This document shows positions 7,851-17,227 of a stretch of DNA of 64,000 bases, in pieces. This DNA is from Bacillus sp. SD088 (GTDB lineage: Bacteria > Bacillota > Bacilli > Bacillales > Bacillaceae_C): the NCBI RefSeq assembly GCF_017355205.1, contig NZ_JADIJK010000010.1, positions 115,435 to 179,434 on the forward strand, in the 5' to 3' direction. Position numbers and translations under genes: made by a program. Numbering within the stretch: the stretch's first letter is position 1; the number at the start of each line of letters is the position of its first letter. The notes beneath the pieces were generated by a model. The model worked only from the letters and a program-made list of their open reading frames with translations, did no database searches and was not told the origin of the DNA.

Positions 7851-10169
7851 TTATCTGCCTCCTTCAAGGATGATAAAATCCTCTGCCTCTATCTTAATGT
7901 CATCCTTGCTATAAGGTTTCTTATTGTAATTGACCAAAGTTCTTTTTCCATTTTCGTAGCGTGTTTCGTACACACCCTTTGCGACCATTTGATGATCAAC
8001 AATAAACTGGTCTTGCACATCCGCAAGTGCTTCGTTATAACTTTGGTACTGCACTGCAATTTCATTTTCCCATTGTTTATAATTTGAACTGTAATATCTT
8101 CTTAAGGAAATAGATTCCATTAACTTCTGTGACTCTTCATACGTCAGAATAAAGGAAGGAAGTGCCCCATATTCAATGCCTTGTAATAAACGGTGATTCA
8201 TGTTCCCTCCCATATTTCCATCTTGAAAAGAGTAAGAGATTAATCCATGAAGCGCGATTTGCGCAAATGGAATTTTCTTGTCTACAAACAAATCATAGGA
8301 ATAATCATCATCCATATCAGCTAGGTGTTGAACATTTTGCAGACCATAGAAATTCCCCGAAGCTAAATGGACGCCTCCAAGTTCTTCTGCGGTTTTATCA
8401 ATAATTCCTTCTTGCAACTCCTTCGCTTCTCTACGATTAACAAAATACTTATTATTATAATCAGTTGAAAGCAAGGAGCCAATGCCATCTCCATACAAAT
8501 AACCATCTACTTCTAATTCTTTCGCTTTCTCCATATCTTGCAAGATAGTTTTTTCCATAAACTTTGGACTCACTAAGAATTTCTCTCCTCTATAAGAGCG
8601 ATTCTTAATCACAGTTGAGCTTAGGTCACGGATCGCATCGCGATTGGGACGGAAACCATCTTTATTAGTATTATTATACGTATAGGAACTAGCATCTAAA
8701 TAAACGGTAAATCCTTTTGAATGAACAAAGTCAACAAACTTTTTCATGTCATCATTTCCACCTAGTTTTTTCGCAACAGGGAAATGACCACCGTTTTTGT
8801 CATATCCTCCTCTTTGCCAGCCATAGTAATGAATGGACATGTCTTCAACACCAGATGTATTTAACTCTTTGACAATTTGCCCTGCTTGTTCTGCTGTCGT
8901 TAGTGGAAGAAACGAATCTCGAATAAAGCCTTTTTTCGTTCCTCCTCCAATCAGTGATAACTGTAAAGAAACATTCTTTTTAGCTTCTAATCGGTCTAAT
9001 CCCTTTTCCTCCATTAAATATTCGCGATATCTTTCTGCCATATCGACATAAGTCGGATCAGAGCCATCAATCAAATAATAACGGACAGATCGATCCTCTC
9101 TCTGCATTTCTTGTGAATACGTGAAGTAACCTTCTAATTTTTTTCGATTCGTAGGCTGGAAAAATTTAAATCTAAATAAATGTTCAGCCGTTGCCCAATT
9201 ATATTGGGTCAGTGTTTCGGAAGGAGCAGATACAATATTCGCATATACATCCCCTTCTTCAATCAGTCCCAAAAATGTTTGGTTTTCTGATTTTATACCA
9301 AAGGTAGGCATTTTAATCGACTGCCTTGATGAAAAATCTGCCTTAGAAGAGAATGCCCAATCATCCCCATAGACTCTTTCTGAATACAAGTTATTCGTAC
9401 TGGCCCGATCTTTCTGGAAGTCAATTAAAGCCCCTGGGCCATCTGGAAGTACGATATACCCATTTTCCTTTTTAGAAGTTTCTGCTCCTAAGAATGGGAA
9501 TAATCTTAAAGAAACAAGTCGGCTTTTCGGATCCTTACTATCATCATCTTCCGCAAATTCCTTTTCATCACTGATCTCGTCTCCCAAGATTCTCGTTTCA
9601 ACATAATCTTTTTCAAGCTTGACTTCTATGGGAATCACAAACCCGACATTCGGCATGTCATACGTAATTTCAAAGCCATTTTCTATTTTTTTAAAGTCGG
9701 CTGTGCCTCCTTGACTTTGAAAACTGGATTCTTTTACTACATCTTTTCGAACATCAAATTCCACATATGAGAACATAAAGGGAGATTGTAAATGCACTCC
9801 CCAAGAATCCGATGTGCCCCCTTCGTTCCACCCATCTGGATTTGGAAAAGATCTTAATTTTTTTCCGTTTTTTTTATTGTCAACGATAAAATGCCCAGTT
9901 TCAGGATCCGCCTTCAAAATTAGATTGTCATTCTCTGCTACCTGTTCAAACTTACTTTCATCAGGAGGAGGGGTCTTTTCCCCATTCCCTTGACCCTCTT
10001 CTTGTTGAACATCTTCTGCCTGATCATCCGTAGCATTTTCTTCTTGATCCTGATTTTCCTCAGTGGCATCTCCTTCCTCAGCAGCCTCCGTATGGTTCAC
10101 CAAGACAGTGACTGTGCTGAAGACAGTGAGGAAAGCTAAAATAATGATGATTACAGCTTTTCTCTTCAC
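7851..10169 (-). CDS. Secreted DUF5696-like protein, predicted TIM-barrel glycosidase fold
   Basis: Exported protein of 772 residues. Start is the GTG at 10169, with AGGAGGTG 5 bases upstream and a 4-base GTGA overlap with the upstream gene. A signal peptide or membrane anchor (KRKAVIIIILAFLTVFSTVTV) precedes an acidic Glu/Asp/Gln-rich linker (about 30-75). The rest has a beta-rich N-terminal part (about 80-370) and a likely (beta/alpha) barrel (about 390-690: IHYYGWQRGGYD, FTVYLDASSYTY, VDGYLYGDGIGSLLS, VHLASGNFYG). These resemble glycoside-hydrolase barrels and, from memory, DUF5696 proteins of Paenibacillus-type sugar operons. Asp residues in YLDAS and YGDGIG are candidate active-site residues; I cannot confirm them. 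Probably processes a polysaccharide at the cell surface for the adjacent importer. Activity unknown. Confidence 0.75.
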   Translation of the reverse strand: MKRKAVIIIILAFLTVFSTVTVLVNHTEAAEEGDATEENQDQEENATDDQAEDVQQEEGQGNGEKTPPPDESKFEQVAENDNLILKADPETGHFIVDNKKNGKKLRSFPNPDGWNEGGTSDSWGVHLQSPFMFSYVEFDVRKDVVKESSFQSQGGTADFKKIENGFEITYDMPNVGFVIPIEVKLEKDYVETRILGDEISDEKEFAEDDDSKDPKSRLVSLRLFPFLGAETSKKENGYIVLPDGPGALIDFQKDRASTNNLYSERVYGDDWAFSSKADFSSRQSIKMPTFGIKSENQTFLGLIEEGDVYANIVSAPSETLTQYNWATAEHLFRFKFFQPTNRKKLEGYFTYSQEMQREDRSVRYYLIDGSDPTYVDMAERYREYLMEEKGLDRLEAKKNVSLQLSLIGGGTKKGFIRDSFLPLTTAEQAGQIVKELNTSGVEDMSIHYYGWQRGGYDKNGGHFPVAKKLGGNDDMKKFVDFVHSKGFTVYLDASSYTYNNTNKDGFRPNRDAIRDLSSTVIKNRSYRGEKFLVSPKFMEKTILQDMEKAKELEVDGYLYGDGIGSLLSTDYNNKYFVNRREAKELQEGIIDKTAEELGGVHLASGNFYGLQNVQHLADMDDDYSYDLFVDKKIPFAQIALHGLISYSFQDGNMGGNMNHRLLQGIEYGALPSFILTYEESQKLMESISLRRYYSSNYKQWENEIAVQYQSYNEALADVQDQFIVDHQMVAKGVYETRYENGKRTLVNYNKKPYSKDDIKIEAEDFIILEGGR

Positions 10170-12313
10170 ATTGTCACCTCCTGATAAAGTGTGTAGATAA
10201 AGTCGATCGTTTCCGAAGATAAACCAACGATGATAAAAATCAACACCCATAACATCACCATTGAAAATAAGGATAATAAAATGTTGACAATCGCTTCACC
10301 AACAGAATAATTCTGTAACGCTTGTACCATCCAAAAGAACAATGCTCCACACCAGATCACCATAACTGCTGTGAAAAAGTTATAGATGGAACCCTCACTC
10401 AAGGTCATGATATTGGATAACAGTGCTAAAGGCAGCCCTAGTAAAAAGACGGGGATGAGTGAATAAGCACTTCCAACAAACACATCTAGAAAACGGGCTT
10501 GACCATAGCGAATAGTTCCGATGAGATAATGACAGATCACCCATGAAACCCATATGACAGTCCCAATGAGCAAAATAGACCCTGCATTCAAACTACCTGG
10601 AGGTACAGGTTGGAAGGTAAAGCTTGTAAAATAAACTCTGGTTAACGCAACCGCAATCACTAATACAAGGATGATTAAAGCACTGAGATAGTTTCCTTTT
10701 TTGCTATAGCGAATATCTGCCATTCCATCTAAAGGATGCTTAAGGATGAAAAAAGCATGCTTTAAATTCTGCAACACTTGAATATCCTTCCATGAGCCTA
10801 AAGAAATACGTTTTTTCTTTTTAACCTTTCTTTTTTTGATTCGATAACGGGCTCCAATGATAGATCCAACACCTATGACAATAAAAGCATTTGCAAAATA
10901 GGAGAAATTCTTTTGAAACCAATTTAATCTTATTTGCCAAAAAGAATCTGAATATCCTTCTTCATCCCCTGCAAGCTTATATAATTCCAATGCCTCATTA
11001 AAATCCTCACGAGAAAAGGCAGCGCGTGCAAGCCCAGCGTAGGCTGGAGAGAACAAAGCATTTTGCCCCATAATTTCCTTCCAGTATTCTTCGCTTTCTC
11101 CGTATTTCCCTTCTTGTGTCAAAATATAAGCCGTTTGTATATCACGCCCAAAATCAGTCGGCTGTAATACTTGTACCAAATTGAGCGCATCATCCAGAAT
11201 AAAAATTTTATTTTCACTATTCGTAGCTAGCGCAACTGGACTTTTCGTCACCCCTACTTGTGGAGAGCCTGACATCACCGGTGCACCCCAGAAAAACAGT
11301 AACTCACCTTCTTGGTTAAATTGAGCAATAATCGCACTAGCTTTATCAATAACAGTTACAATTCCGTTTTTATCAACCGTTACATCTGTTATTTCCGTTT
11401 TCGGTTTCCCTTCTTCCTCGTCGCTCTGTGAAGTAGATCGATCTCGTAAGAAGTTCAAATTGATATTGTCACCAAAGGAGAAATCTCTCCATTGATTTTC
11501 ACCACGAATATTAATTTTCTTGATTTGTTCTATTGCGTCTCGAGAGACTGTATAAATAAATCCATTATGATCAATGTCAATATTGCGAATTGGATTTGGC
11601 AATAATCGAACCTGTCTTCTCAATTGCTCTTCGGTGTAAAAGATATTACGAATTCGATCCATAAGAGAAACCTCAGTGACATTTGTTCCATAAAATCCAA
11701 AGAATTCACCGTCAGGATCTAATTGGATAACCCCTTGATACGTTCCTCGCGATACAATAAAAACAAAGCCACGACGATCGACAATCATATTTATCGGTTC
11801 ATAGACAAATTTTTCATCAATATATTTCGAATCAGGCGGGCCAAATTCTTTTATGAGATTGCCTTCAGAGTCCAACCTCACCACCCTTTTATTGCCGGTA
11901 TCGGCAATATAAATATCTCCTTTATCGTCAATGAAAATTCCTGATGGTTGATTCAGCGGACTATCAGGCAAAGTTATTTCACGAAGCAATTCGCCATCCT
12001 GATCCAAATGAACAACCCGATTATTGCCAGTATCGGCAATATAAATTTCATCATTGTCATCAATAAATATATCTTGAGGTTGTTTCAATGATGAATAAAC
12101 ACTTTCGCCACTTTCATCCGTCACATATATATCTGTAGCCAATACTTCACTTGGTTCATAGGCGGGCTGTGTAAAGATCGTTTGCCCAAAGCCATCTACA
12201 CTAAAAGTATCGTAGGGAACTTCTGCACTGGCCGTCAATGTCGATGACAGAAATAAGATTGTAAGGCTGATAGAGGCGAATAAGGTCTGCCATATTCTCC
12301 GTATTCTCTTCAT
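10166..12313 (-). CDS. NHL-repeat / TPR / Yip1-like membrane protein
   Basis: A 715-residue composite membrane protein. A signal peptide (about 1-30, ends TASAE) precedes an extracellular NHL beta-propeller-like region (about 70-385) with repeated units such as DIFIDDNDEIYIADTGNNRVV and GIFIDDKGDIYIADTGNKRVV. TPR-like helices follow (about 395-455, YAGLARAAFSREDFNEALELY). Then come a membrane helix near 475-492, a very basic cytoplasmic stretch (RIKKRKVKKKKR), and a Yip1-like bundle of about five helices (545-705). It overlaps the DUF5696-like gene by 4 bases and follows the first permease pair after 24 bases. The surface propeller plus polytopic domain suggests a scaffold, sensor or glycan-handling partner of the importer. 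Function unproven; the pairing with DUF5696-type genes is recalled from Firmicute genomes. Confidence 0.75.
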   Translation of the reverse strand: MKRIRRIWQTLFASISLTILFLSSTLTASAEVPYDTFSVDGFGQTIFTQPAYEPSEVLATDIYVTDESGESVYSSLKQPQDIFIDDNDEIYIADTGNNRVVHLDQDGELLREITLPDSPLNQPSGIFIDDKGDIYIADTGNKRVVRLDSEGNLIKEFGPPDSKYIDEKFVYEPINMIVDRRGFVFIVSRGTYQGVIQLDPDGEFFGFYGTNVTEVSLMDRIRNIFYTEEQLRRQVRLLPNPIRNIDIDHNGFIYTVSRDAIEQIKKINIRGENQWRDFSFGDNINLNFLRDRSTSQSDEEEGKPKTEITDVTVDKNGIVTVIDKASAIIAQFNQEGELLFFWGAPVMSGSPQVGVTKSPVALATNSENKIFILDDALNLVQVLQPTDFGRDIQTAYILTQEGKYGESEEYWKEIMGQNALFSPAYAGLARAAFSREDFNEALELYKLAGDEEGYSDSFWQIRLNWFQKNFSYFANAFIVIGVGSIIGARYRIKKRKVKKKKRISLGSWKDIQVLQNLKHAFFILKHPLDGMADIRYSKKGNYLSALIILVLVIAVALTRVYFTSFTFQPVPPGSLNAGSILLIGTVIWVSWVICHYLIGTIRYGQARFLDVFVGSAYSLIPVFLLGLPLALLSNIMTLSEGSIYNFFTAVMVIWCGALFFWMVQALQNYSVGEAIVNILLSLFSMVMLWVLIFIIVGLSSETIDFIYTLYQEVTM

Positions 12314-12337
12314 TACAGTACCTCCGTTTTTCTTGCC

Positions 12338-13255
12338 TTATTTAATTCCAGAATGCGCCATAGTTGCAATAACCTTCTTTTGGAAAAATAGAAAGATAAT
12401 CAACTGTGGCAAAAACATAATCAATGCCCCGGCTGCTGCTGCCCCTTGTCTTGCAACCGTGTTTGCCAAATTAGCTGTCAAGGATTGCATATAATAAGGC
12501 AAGGTTTTCATCGATTCATCCTGCATAAACAATTGAGAAGTTTCCACATTTCCCCATGCACCTTGAAAGGATATAATCGCAATCGTTGCAATTGCTGGTG
12601 TCACAATTGGAATAACAATTTGCCAAAACATGCGAAGTTCAGAAGCCCCATCAATTTTAGCGGCCTCCATAATCTCATTCGGTACTTGATCCATAAATTG
12701 CTTCATCAAAAATACGCCAACCGGCATGGCAACCATTGGTAAGACATGGCCCCAATAGGAGTTCATGATCCCCAAACTCTGCACAACGACATAACGCGGA
12801 ATTTGCAAAACCGTCGGGACGAACAAGAGAGACAACATAATCAACGAAAATACTATATTCACACCTGGAAACTTATGCTTTGATAGAGCATAGGCACATA
12901 GTGAGCTTGTAAACACCATTGCTGCAGTAGCAATTACTGTTACGATGACACTATTGAAAATATATCTTGATACTGGCACGAATGTACTCGTTGTCATCGA
13001 CATTAACTCCACAAAATTTTGAAATGTGGGGTCTTGCACGATGAACGTAGGTGGAAAAAGGAACAACTCGTGCAAAGGCTTAAAAGCATGATTGAAAATA
13101 TACACAATCGGCAGAAGCATGAAAACCGCTAATAATGTTAGAAAAAGCAATATGATAATCTGAGTCGCATCTAATCTTTTGATTTCTGCTCCAAAATTCT
13201 TCAAATTGATCCAAGTTTCCGAACCAAAGTTTTTGAAAAAAGTTTTCACCTTCAC
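12338..13255 (-). CDS. Carbohydrate ABC transporter permease, MalG type (first pair)
   Basis: CUT1 permease with six membrane segments and EAA motif EAAKIDGASELRMFWQIVIP. A longer version starting at 13279 would overlap the preceding gene. The GTG at 13255 is preferred because GGAGGGGG lies 9 bases upstream and it begins one base after the stop of the MalF-type partner (protein begins MKVKTFFKNFGSE, 305 residues). The N-terminal cytoplasmic part contains about 25 residues before helix 1. Forms the first permease pair with the gene at 13257-14255, probably serving the large binding protein encoded just before them. Confidence 0.92.
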   Translation of the reverse strand: MKVKTFFKNFGSETWINLKNFGAEIKRLDATQIIILLFLTLLAVFMLLPIVYIFNHAFKPLHELFLFPPTFIVQDPTFQNFVELMSMTTSTFVPVSRYIFNSVIVTVIATAAMVFTSSLCAYALSKHKFPGVNIVFSLIMLSLLFVPTVLQIPRYVVVQSLGIMNSYWGHVLPMVAMPVGVFLMKQFMDQVPNEIMEAAKIDGASELRMFWQIVIPIVTPAIATIAIISFQGAWGNVETSQLFMQDESMKTLPYYMQSLTANLANTVARQGAAAAGALIMFLPQLIIFLFFQKKVIATMAHSGIK

Positions 13256-13256
13256 T

Positions 13257-14255
13257 TTATTCCCCCTCCTTTTCACCAAAGAGGTAAAAGAATACCCGAC
13301 TTAATAAAAACATTAGTAATAACAATATGACAGATACAGCACTAGCGTAGCCTAGTTCAAAACGAATGAACCCATAATCTTCAATATGACTAATCATCAC
13401 CTGACCGGCATAATTAGGTGTTGGATTCGATTCTGACAGCTGTACCCCTAATTCCCCTGATTGCAAAGTATGAACAATTGCCATAACTCCAGCAAATAGT
13501 AGTTGTGGTTTCAAGGAAGGAAGGGTGATATACCAAATTTCCTGCAAGCGGCTGGAAATCCCATCCATTTTTCCTGCATCATACAATTCTTGATCAACAT
13601 TAAGTAAACCAGCTAATAGTGCTAGAAAACCAATCCCCATACTCGACCAGATTGATACGACAATCATAATGTTTAATAGCCAATTTTGGTCCTGTAGAAA
13701 AATAACCGGTTCTGTAAGAAAACCATATTTCAGCAAAAAGCTATTAATATACCCAGTCCGGTCACCCGAGAACATTACTTGCCATACAACCGTCATCGCC
13801 ACTCCCGCTGCTAGAGAAGGGGCATACATCGCGAGCGCAAAAATCATTCGCAATGTATTCGGCAATTGAGAGATAAACCAAGCTAGTAAAAACCCAAGAA
13901 TAAAGCCCACCGGTCCGACAAATAGCGAAAATGTAAATGTATTAGGCAAGACATTTTGTAAAAAGACAATGTCTTGAGAAAACAAGGTTTGGTAGTTTAA
14001 CCACCCCGTCCATTCGGGAAATTCAATCGAGTTAAAGTACGTAAAACTCAGGCCCATCGCTGCGATCACCGGGATTACAATAAAAACAATAAATAGAATC
14101 ATAAATGGGGCGATAAATAAATAAGAGAGACGAAATTTCCAGATATCAGCCATTAATTTTGTCATTCTATTTTTAAATTTAGAGGTGAGTGGGTTTGACG
14201 TCTGTTGCTTGGCATGCCCCATCCCCACATTCTTCGTTTGTACATCACTATTCAA
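13257..14255 (-). CDS. Carbohydrate ABC transporter permease, MalF type (first pair)
   Basis: CUT1 permease of 332 residues with about six membrane helices after a 40-residue cytoplasmic N-terminus. The expected EAA region is present in degenerate form (ELYDAGKMDGISSRLQEIWYITLP), the glutamate-alanine positions being read as YDAGKMDG. The start is a TTG at 14255 with GGAG 9 bases upstream, overlapping the last 8 bases of the binding-protein gene, which points to translational coupling. It is followed directly by the MalG-type partner. Confidence 0.91.
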   Translation of the reverse strand: MNSDVQTKNVGMGHAKQQTSNPLTSKFKNRMTKLMADIWKFRLSYLFIAPFMILFIVFIVIPVIAAMGLSFTYFNSIEFPEWTGWLNYQTLFSQDIVFLQNVLPNTFTFSLFVGPVGFILGFLLAWFISQLPNTLRMIFALAMYAPSLAAGVAMTVVWQVMFSGDRTGYINSFLLKYGFLTEPVIFLQDQNWLLNIMIVVSIWSSMGIGFLALLAGLLNVDQELYDAGKMDGISSRLQEIWYITLPSLKPQLLFAGVMAIVHTLQSGELGVQLSESNPTPNYAGQVMISHIEDYGFIRFELGYASAVSVILLLLMFLLSRVFFYLFGEKEGE

Positions 14256-17214
14256 CTTGCTTCACTCCTTCCCATGGCTCTGTCACGTCAAGATAATCCA
14301 ACGGGTGCAAAACGTCTCCATTTTCATCAATGATGTTAAATTCAATTTGCTTTCTTTTTAATTCACGATTGATTTCTTTTATCGCTTTCTCTAATTCAAT
14401 TCTTGGATTTCCATTTTCCAAAACGGTCTGATTCCAAGAAAAATCCAATTGTCTTGTGGTCATATAACTTCCTGGTACATTCGGAAGGTCCCTGACCCAT
14501 TTCCATTGCTCCAATATCGCGTCTAAATCATTTTTTCTCCATGGCATTTTGCTAAACGCTTCAATATTGGCAGAGTTCCATCTGAATGTTTCGCCTCTAA
14601 ATTGCTCAAGATTGAGCCCATACTCTGTTTGAACTTCAGATGAGGTATACCATTTTACGAACTCCCATGCGAGATCCTGTTTTTCCTCGGGCGTATCATT
14701 GAACAGCATCATACTTGTTGTATCCATTCCTGTTCCTCCTGCCCAGCGGATAATCTCCCCTTCATCGTTTACATGCCCAGGAACCGGCGCAATTCCCCAG
14801 GAATCCAAAATTTCTGGTGCGGCCACGAGTAATTCCATGTATTGATTAAAGTCAGCGATTCCAATTGGCATAGTGCCCTTTCTAAATTGCTGATAGAAAC
14901 TTTGCACTTGGTTGTCCAATCCATGTAAATTAAATAGATCTGTCCATTCTTTAAATCCTTGATATGCCACTGTTTGATCTAAACCAGTAGATAGCCCATC
15001 AGGAGTATAAAGTTCTGCTCCATTTTGATAGAGCATATAAGAAAAGTCTTTAGGGTCTGCAAAAAAGTTATATTGACTTTGCAGCAATGTAGGAATCATG
15101 TCATACACATCATCCCATGTTTCTGGAACCTCAAGACCAAGCTGTTCCAAGATGTCTTTGCGATAAAATAATACTTTAAAATTAATTGTTTCAGGAATTC
15201 CGTAATAACTTCCATCATAATAATATGGAAGCATGGCACCAGGAGCATATTGCTCTATTACTTCCTCTGCCCCAGGTAAAGTTGATATATCCTTTGCCGC
15301 TCCACGAAGGGCCATTTCAAATGGCATAGAGCTTGGAACACCTAAAGCGACATCCGGCATAATCCCTGCTGCTTTGGCTAGAACTAACAAATTTTGATCT
15401 TGAATCAAATTCACATTCACCTTTACACCGTGTTCAGGTGTAAAATATTGATTAGCTAATTGTTGTAACTCCTCTGCATAATCCCTTCCCCACATCATCC
15501 AAACATTGAGCTCTTCTGCTTTTTGCTCTCCCAATTGATGTTGATCAGAAAAAGAGTAGACCAAAGAATTAAACGTCCCTTGAACTTTCTCAATCGCATT
15601 AGCCGTCATACGTGGAAATTCGCCTTTTTCTGGTACTAGATAAAGTTTATCGATCTCCAATGGGCTATCCATTAACTCTTGTCTTTGCTGATCTACTTTC
15701 TCTTGCATCGTTCCAATGACCATTTGCTTATTAGGAATTTCATTAGGCTTTTCCAACAATTTAGCTAAATCTTGGACGGTGGATTCGAACGCTTGAGAAA
15801 CATTATTCCTCCCCCCATTAATTTCGATTGTTGTCTTTGCCATTTCAGCTAGTTGGTCATGCATACCTTCTAACTGTTCAATTAAGCCTGGCATCTCTTT
15901 CTCTACATTCCAAACTCTGAATTCGTCGACAACCGCCTTCCCTTTTACCATTCTGCCTCCAGAGGCAAGGCGTAGTTCTTGTGAAACGGACTTAATCTGA
16001 TCAGATACTTCTTCAATTTGAGAAATTATTGACATAAACGGTTCATATGTGGCCTCAAAGGTAAGTGTATGTTTGCCTTTTTCTAAGTAAATTTGATAGG
16101 CTGAATCCTTTTCATCTTGAAGAATCACTTCTTGCCATTTTGAAGCATAAGGAATTTTGAAATGTTCCATTTCTGAAAAAGGGATTTCCCCATCAATATA
16201 AATACTTCTAAAGGAGGCCAAGCTTTTTCGATAGTTTTGTAAACCACGGAAACCTAATTTATACACTCCCGTTTCCGGCACTTCAAATTCCCATGTAACG
16301 GCTTGTCCGCCATTTTTCCAACTATCTCCACCTAACGTATTAAATTTCACTTTTTTTAATGATTTAGGTGTTGTAAGAGGGTCTCTGTTGTATTGTACTT
16401 GAATCGATGTTGAGTTTTTTGATATAAATTCTTCTGCTTCCAGCTCAATAGGCTCATCTGTTTTAGCTTCACTTTTTGGATATTCCGCTTCCACCTTTTC
16501 ATAAGTCGGATAGCTTGTGGGTGGCTGAATGGTAAAGGATTCTATAGCGGCAACTTCTCTTTGCGGCTGAATCCGGATAGTGTTTTTCCCCTTTTTCAAA
16601 TGAAATTGAAGCGGTTTCACATTTGCGCCAGGATCACGAAAATAGTCTGTTTCCCAATCGGAAATTTCTTCTACCAAGGATCTTATTTGATTGTCTTCTT
16701 CATCATACTGTGGTTCTCTATCTTTATACTGTCTTCTAAATTCTATAGAACGTGCTTCTTTAAAAGGAATCGAATCATTAATTGAGATACTAAAAATCAG
16801 TGATTGTCGGCTTCCGCCACTTTCCTGAGACAGAGGGATGTAGTCCATAGCTATCTCATATAAACCTTCATTTTCTATATCGACTTCATACTCTATCCAA
16901 CCAGCAGCTTCCTTCCATAAAACGATTTCATCTTTGCCAGCATACGAATCAATTGTAAACGAAGACTCTTCTGACTTTTTGGCAAAATCCTTCGCTTTTA
17001 TGTCTATCTGATCTGTCCCTGATTGAATCCCTTCTTCATTCCAGCCTTCTAAAACATCATAATAAAAGGGTTCTACATATGCAGATAAGTCTACCTCAGC
17101 ATTTTCTTCTGCCGCTGAAGCGACATTAGATGTTGGTAATAACGCACTAAAAATCATCATAACTACAACAAAGGAACAAGACCATTTGCTCGATACTTTA
17201 AATGGGTGTTTCAT
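14248..17214 (-). CDS. Large extracellular solute-binding protein with N-terminal carbohydrate-binding-like modules
   Basis: A 988-residue exported protein, more than twice the usual 420-450 residues of sugar-binding proteins. Order: signal peptide (1-34, ends SNVASAAEE); two beta-sandwich-like modules (about 45-235 and 245-400) of the galactose-binding/CBM type, each with phrases like GWIEYEVDIENEGLYEIAMDY and GGQAVTWEFEVPETGVYKLGF; a helical stretch (about 405-540); then a family-1 solute-binding domain (about 560-965: YYDGSYYGIPETINFKVLFYRKDIL and WEFVKWYTSSEVQTEYG). The signal peptide has no lipobox Cys, so the usual lipid anchor is missing. The modules may instead bind cell-surface or substrate glycans. 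It follows the ATPase gene after 13 bases and precedes the first permease pair. Confidence 0.88.
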   Translation of the reverse strand: MKHPFKVSSKWSCSFVVVMMIFSALLPTSNVASAAEENAEVDLSAYVEPFYYDVLEGWNEEGIQSGTDQIDIKAKDFAKKSEESSFTIDSYAGKDEIVLWKEAAGWIEYEVDIENEGLYEIAMDYIPLSQESGGSRQSLIFSISINDSIPFKEARSIEFRRQYKDREPQYDEEDNQIRSLVEEISDWETDYFRDPGANVKPLQFHLKKGKNTIRIQPQREVAAIESFTIQPPTSYPTYEKVEAEYPKSEAKTDEPIELEAEEFISKNSTSIQVQYNRDPLTTPKSLKKVKFNTLGGDSWKNGGQAVTWEFEVPETGVYKLGFRGLQNYRKSLASFRSIYIDGEIPFSEMEHFKIPYASKWQEVILQDEKDSAYQIYLEKGKHTLTFEATYEPFMSIISQIEEVSDQIKSVSQELRLASGGRMVKGKAVVDEFRVWNVEKEMPGLIEQLEGMHDQLAEMAKTTIEINGGRNNVSQAFESTVQDLAKLLEKPNEIPNKQMVIGTMQEKVDQQRQELMDSPLEIDKLYLVPEKGEFPRMTANAIEKVQGTFNSLVYSFSDQHQLGEQKAEELNVWMMWGRDYAEELQQLANQYFTPEHGVKVNVNLIQDQNLLVLAKAAGIMPDVALGVPSSMPFEMALRGAAKDISTLPGAEEVIEQYAPGAMLPYYYDGSYYGIPETINFKVLFYRKDILEQLGLEVPETWDDVYDMIPTLLQSQYNFFADPKDFSYMLYQNGAELYTPDGLSTGLDQTVAYQGFKEWTDLFNLHGLDNQVQSFYQQFRKGTMPIGIADFNQYMELLVAAPEILDSWGIAPVPGHVNDEGEIIRWAGGTGMDTTSMMLFNDTPEEKQDLAWEFVKWYTSSEVQTEYGLNLEQFRGETFRWNSANIEAFSKMPWRKNDLDAILEQWKWVRDLPNVPGSYMTTRQLDFSWNQTVLENGNPRIELEKAIKEINRELKRKQIEFNIIDENGDVLHPLDYLDVTEPWEGVKQVE

Positions 17215-17227
17215 TGTATCCCTCCAT

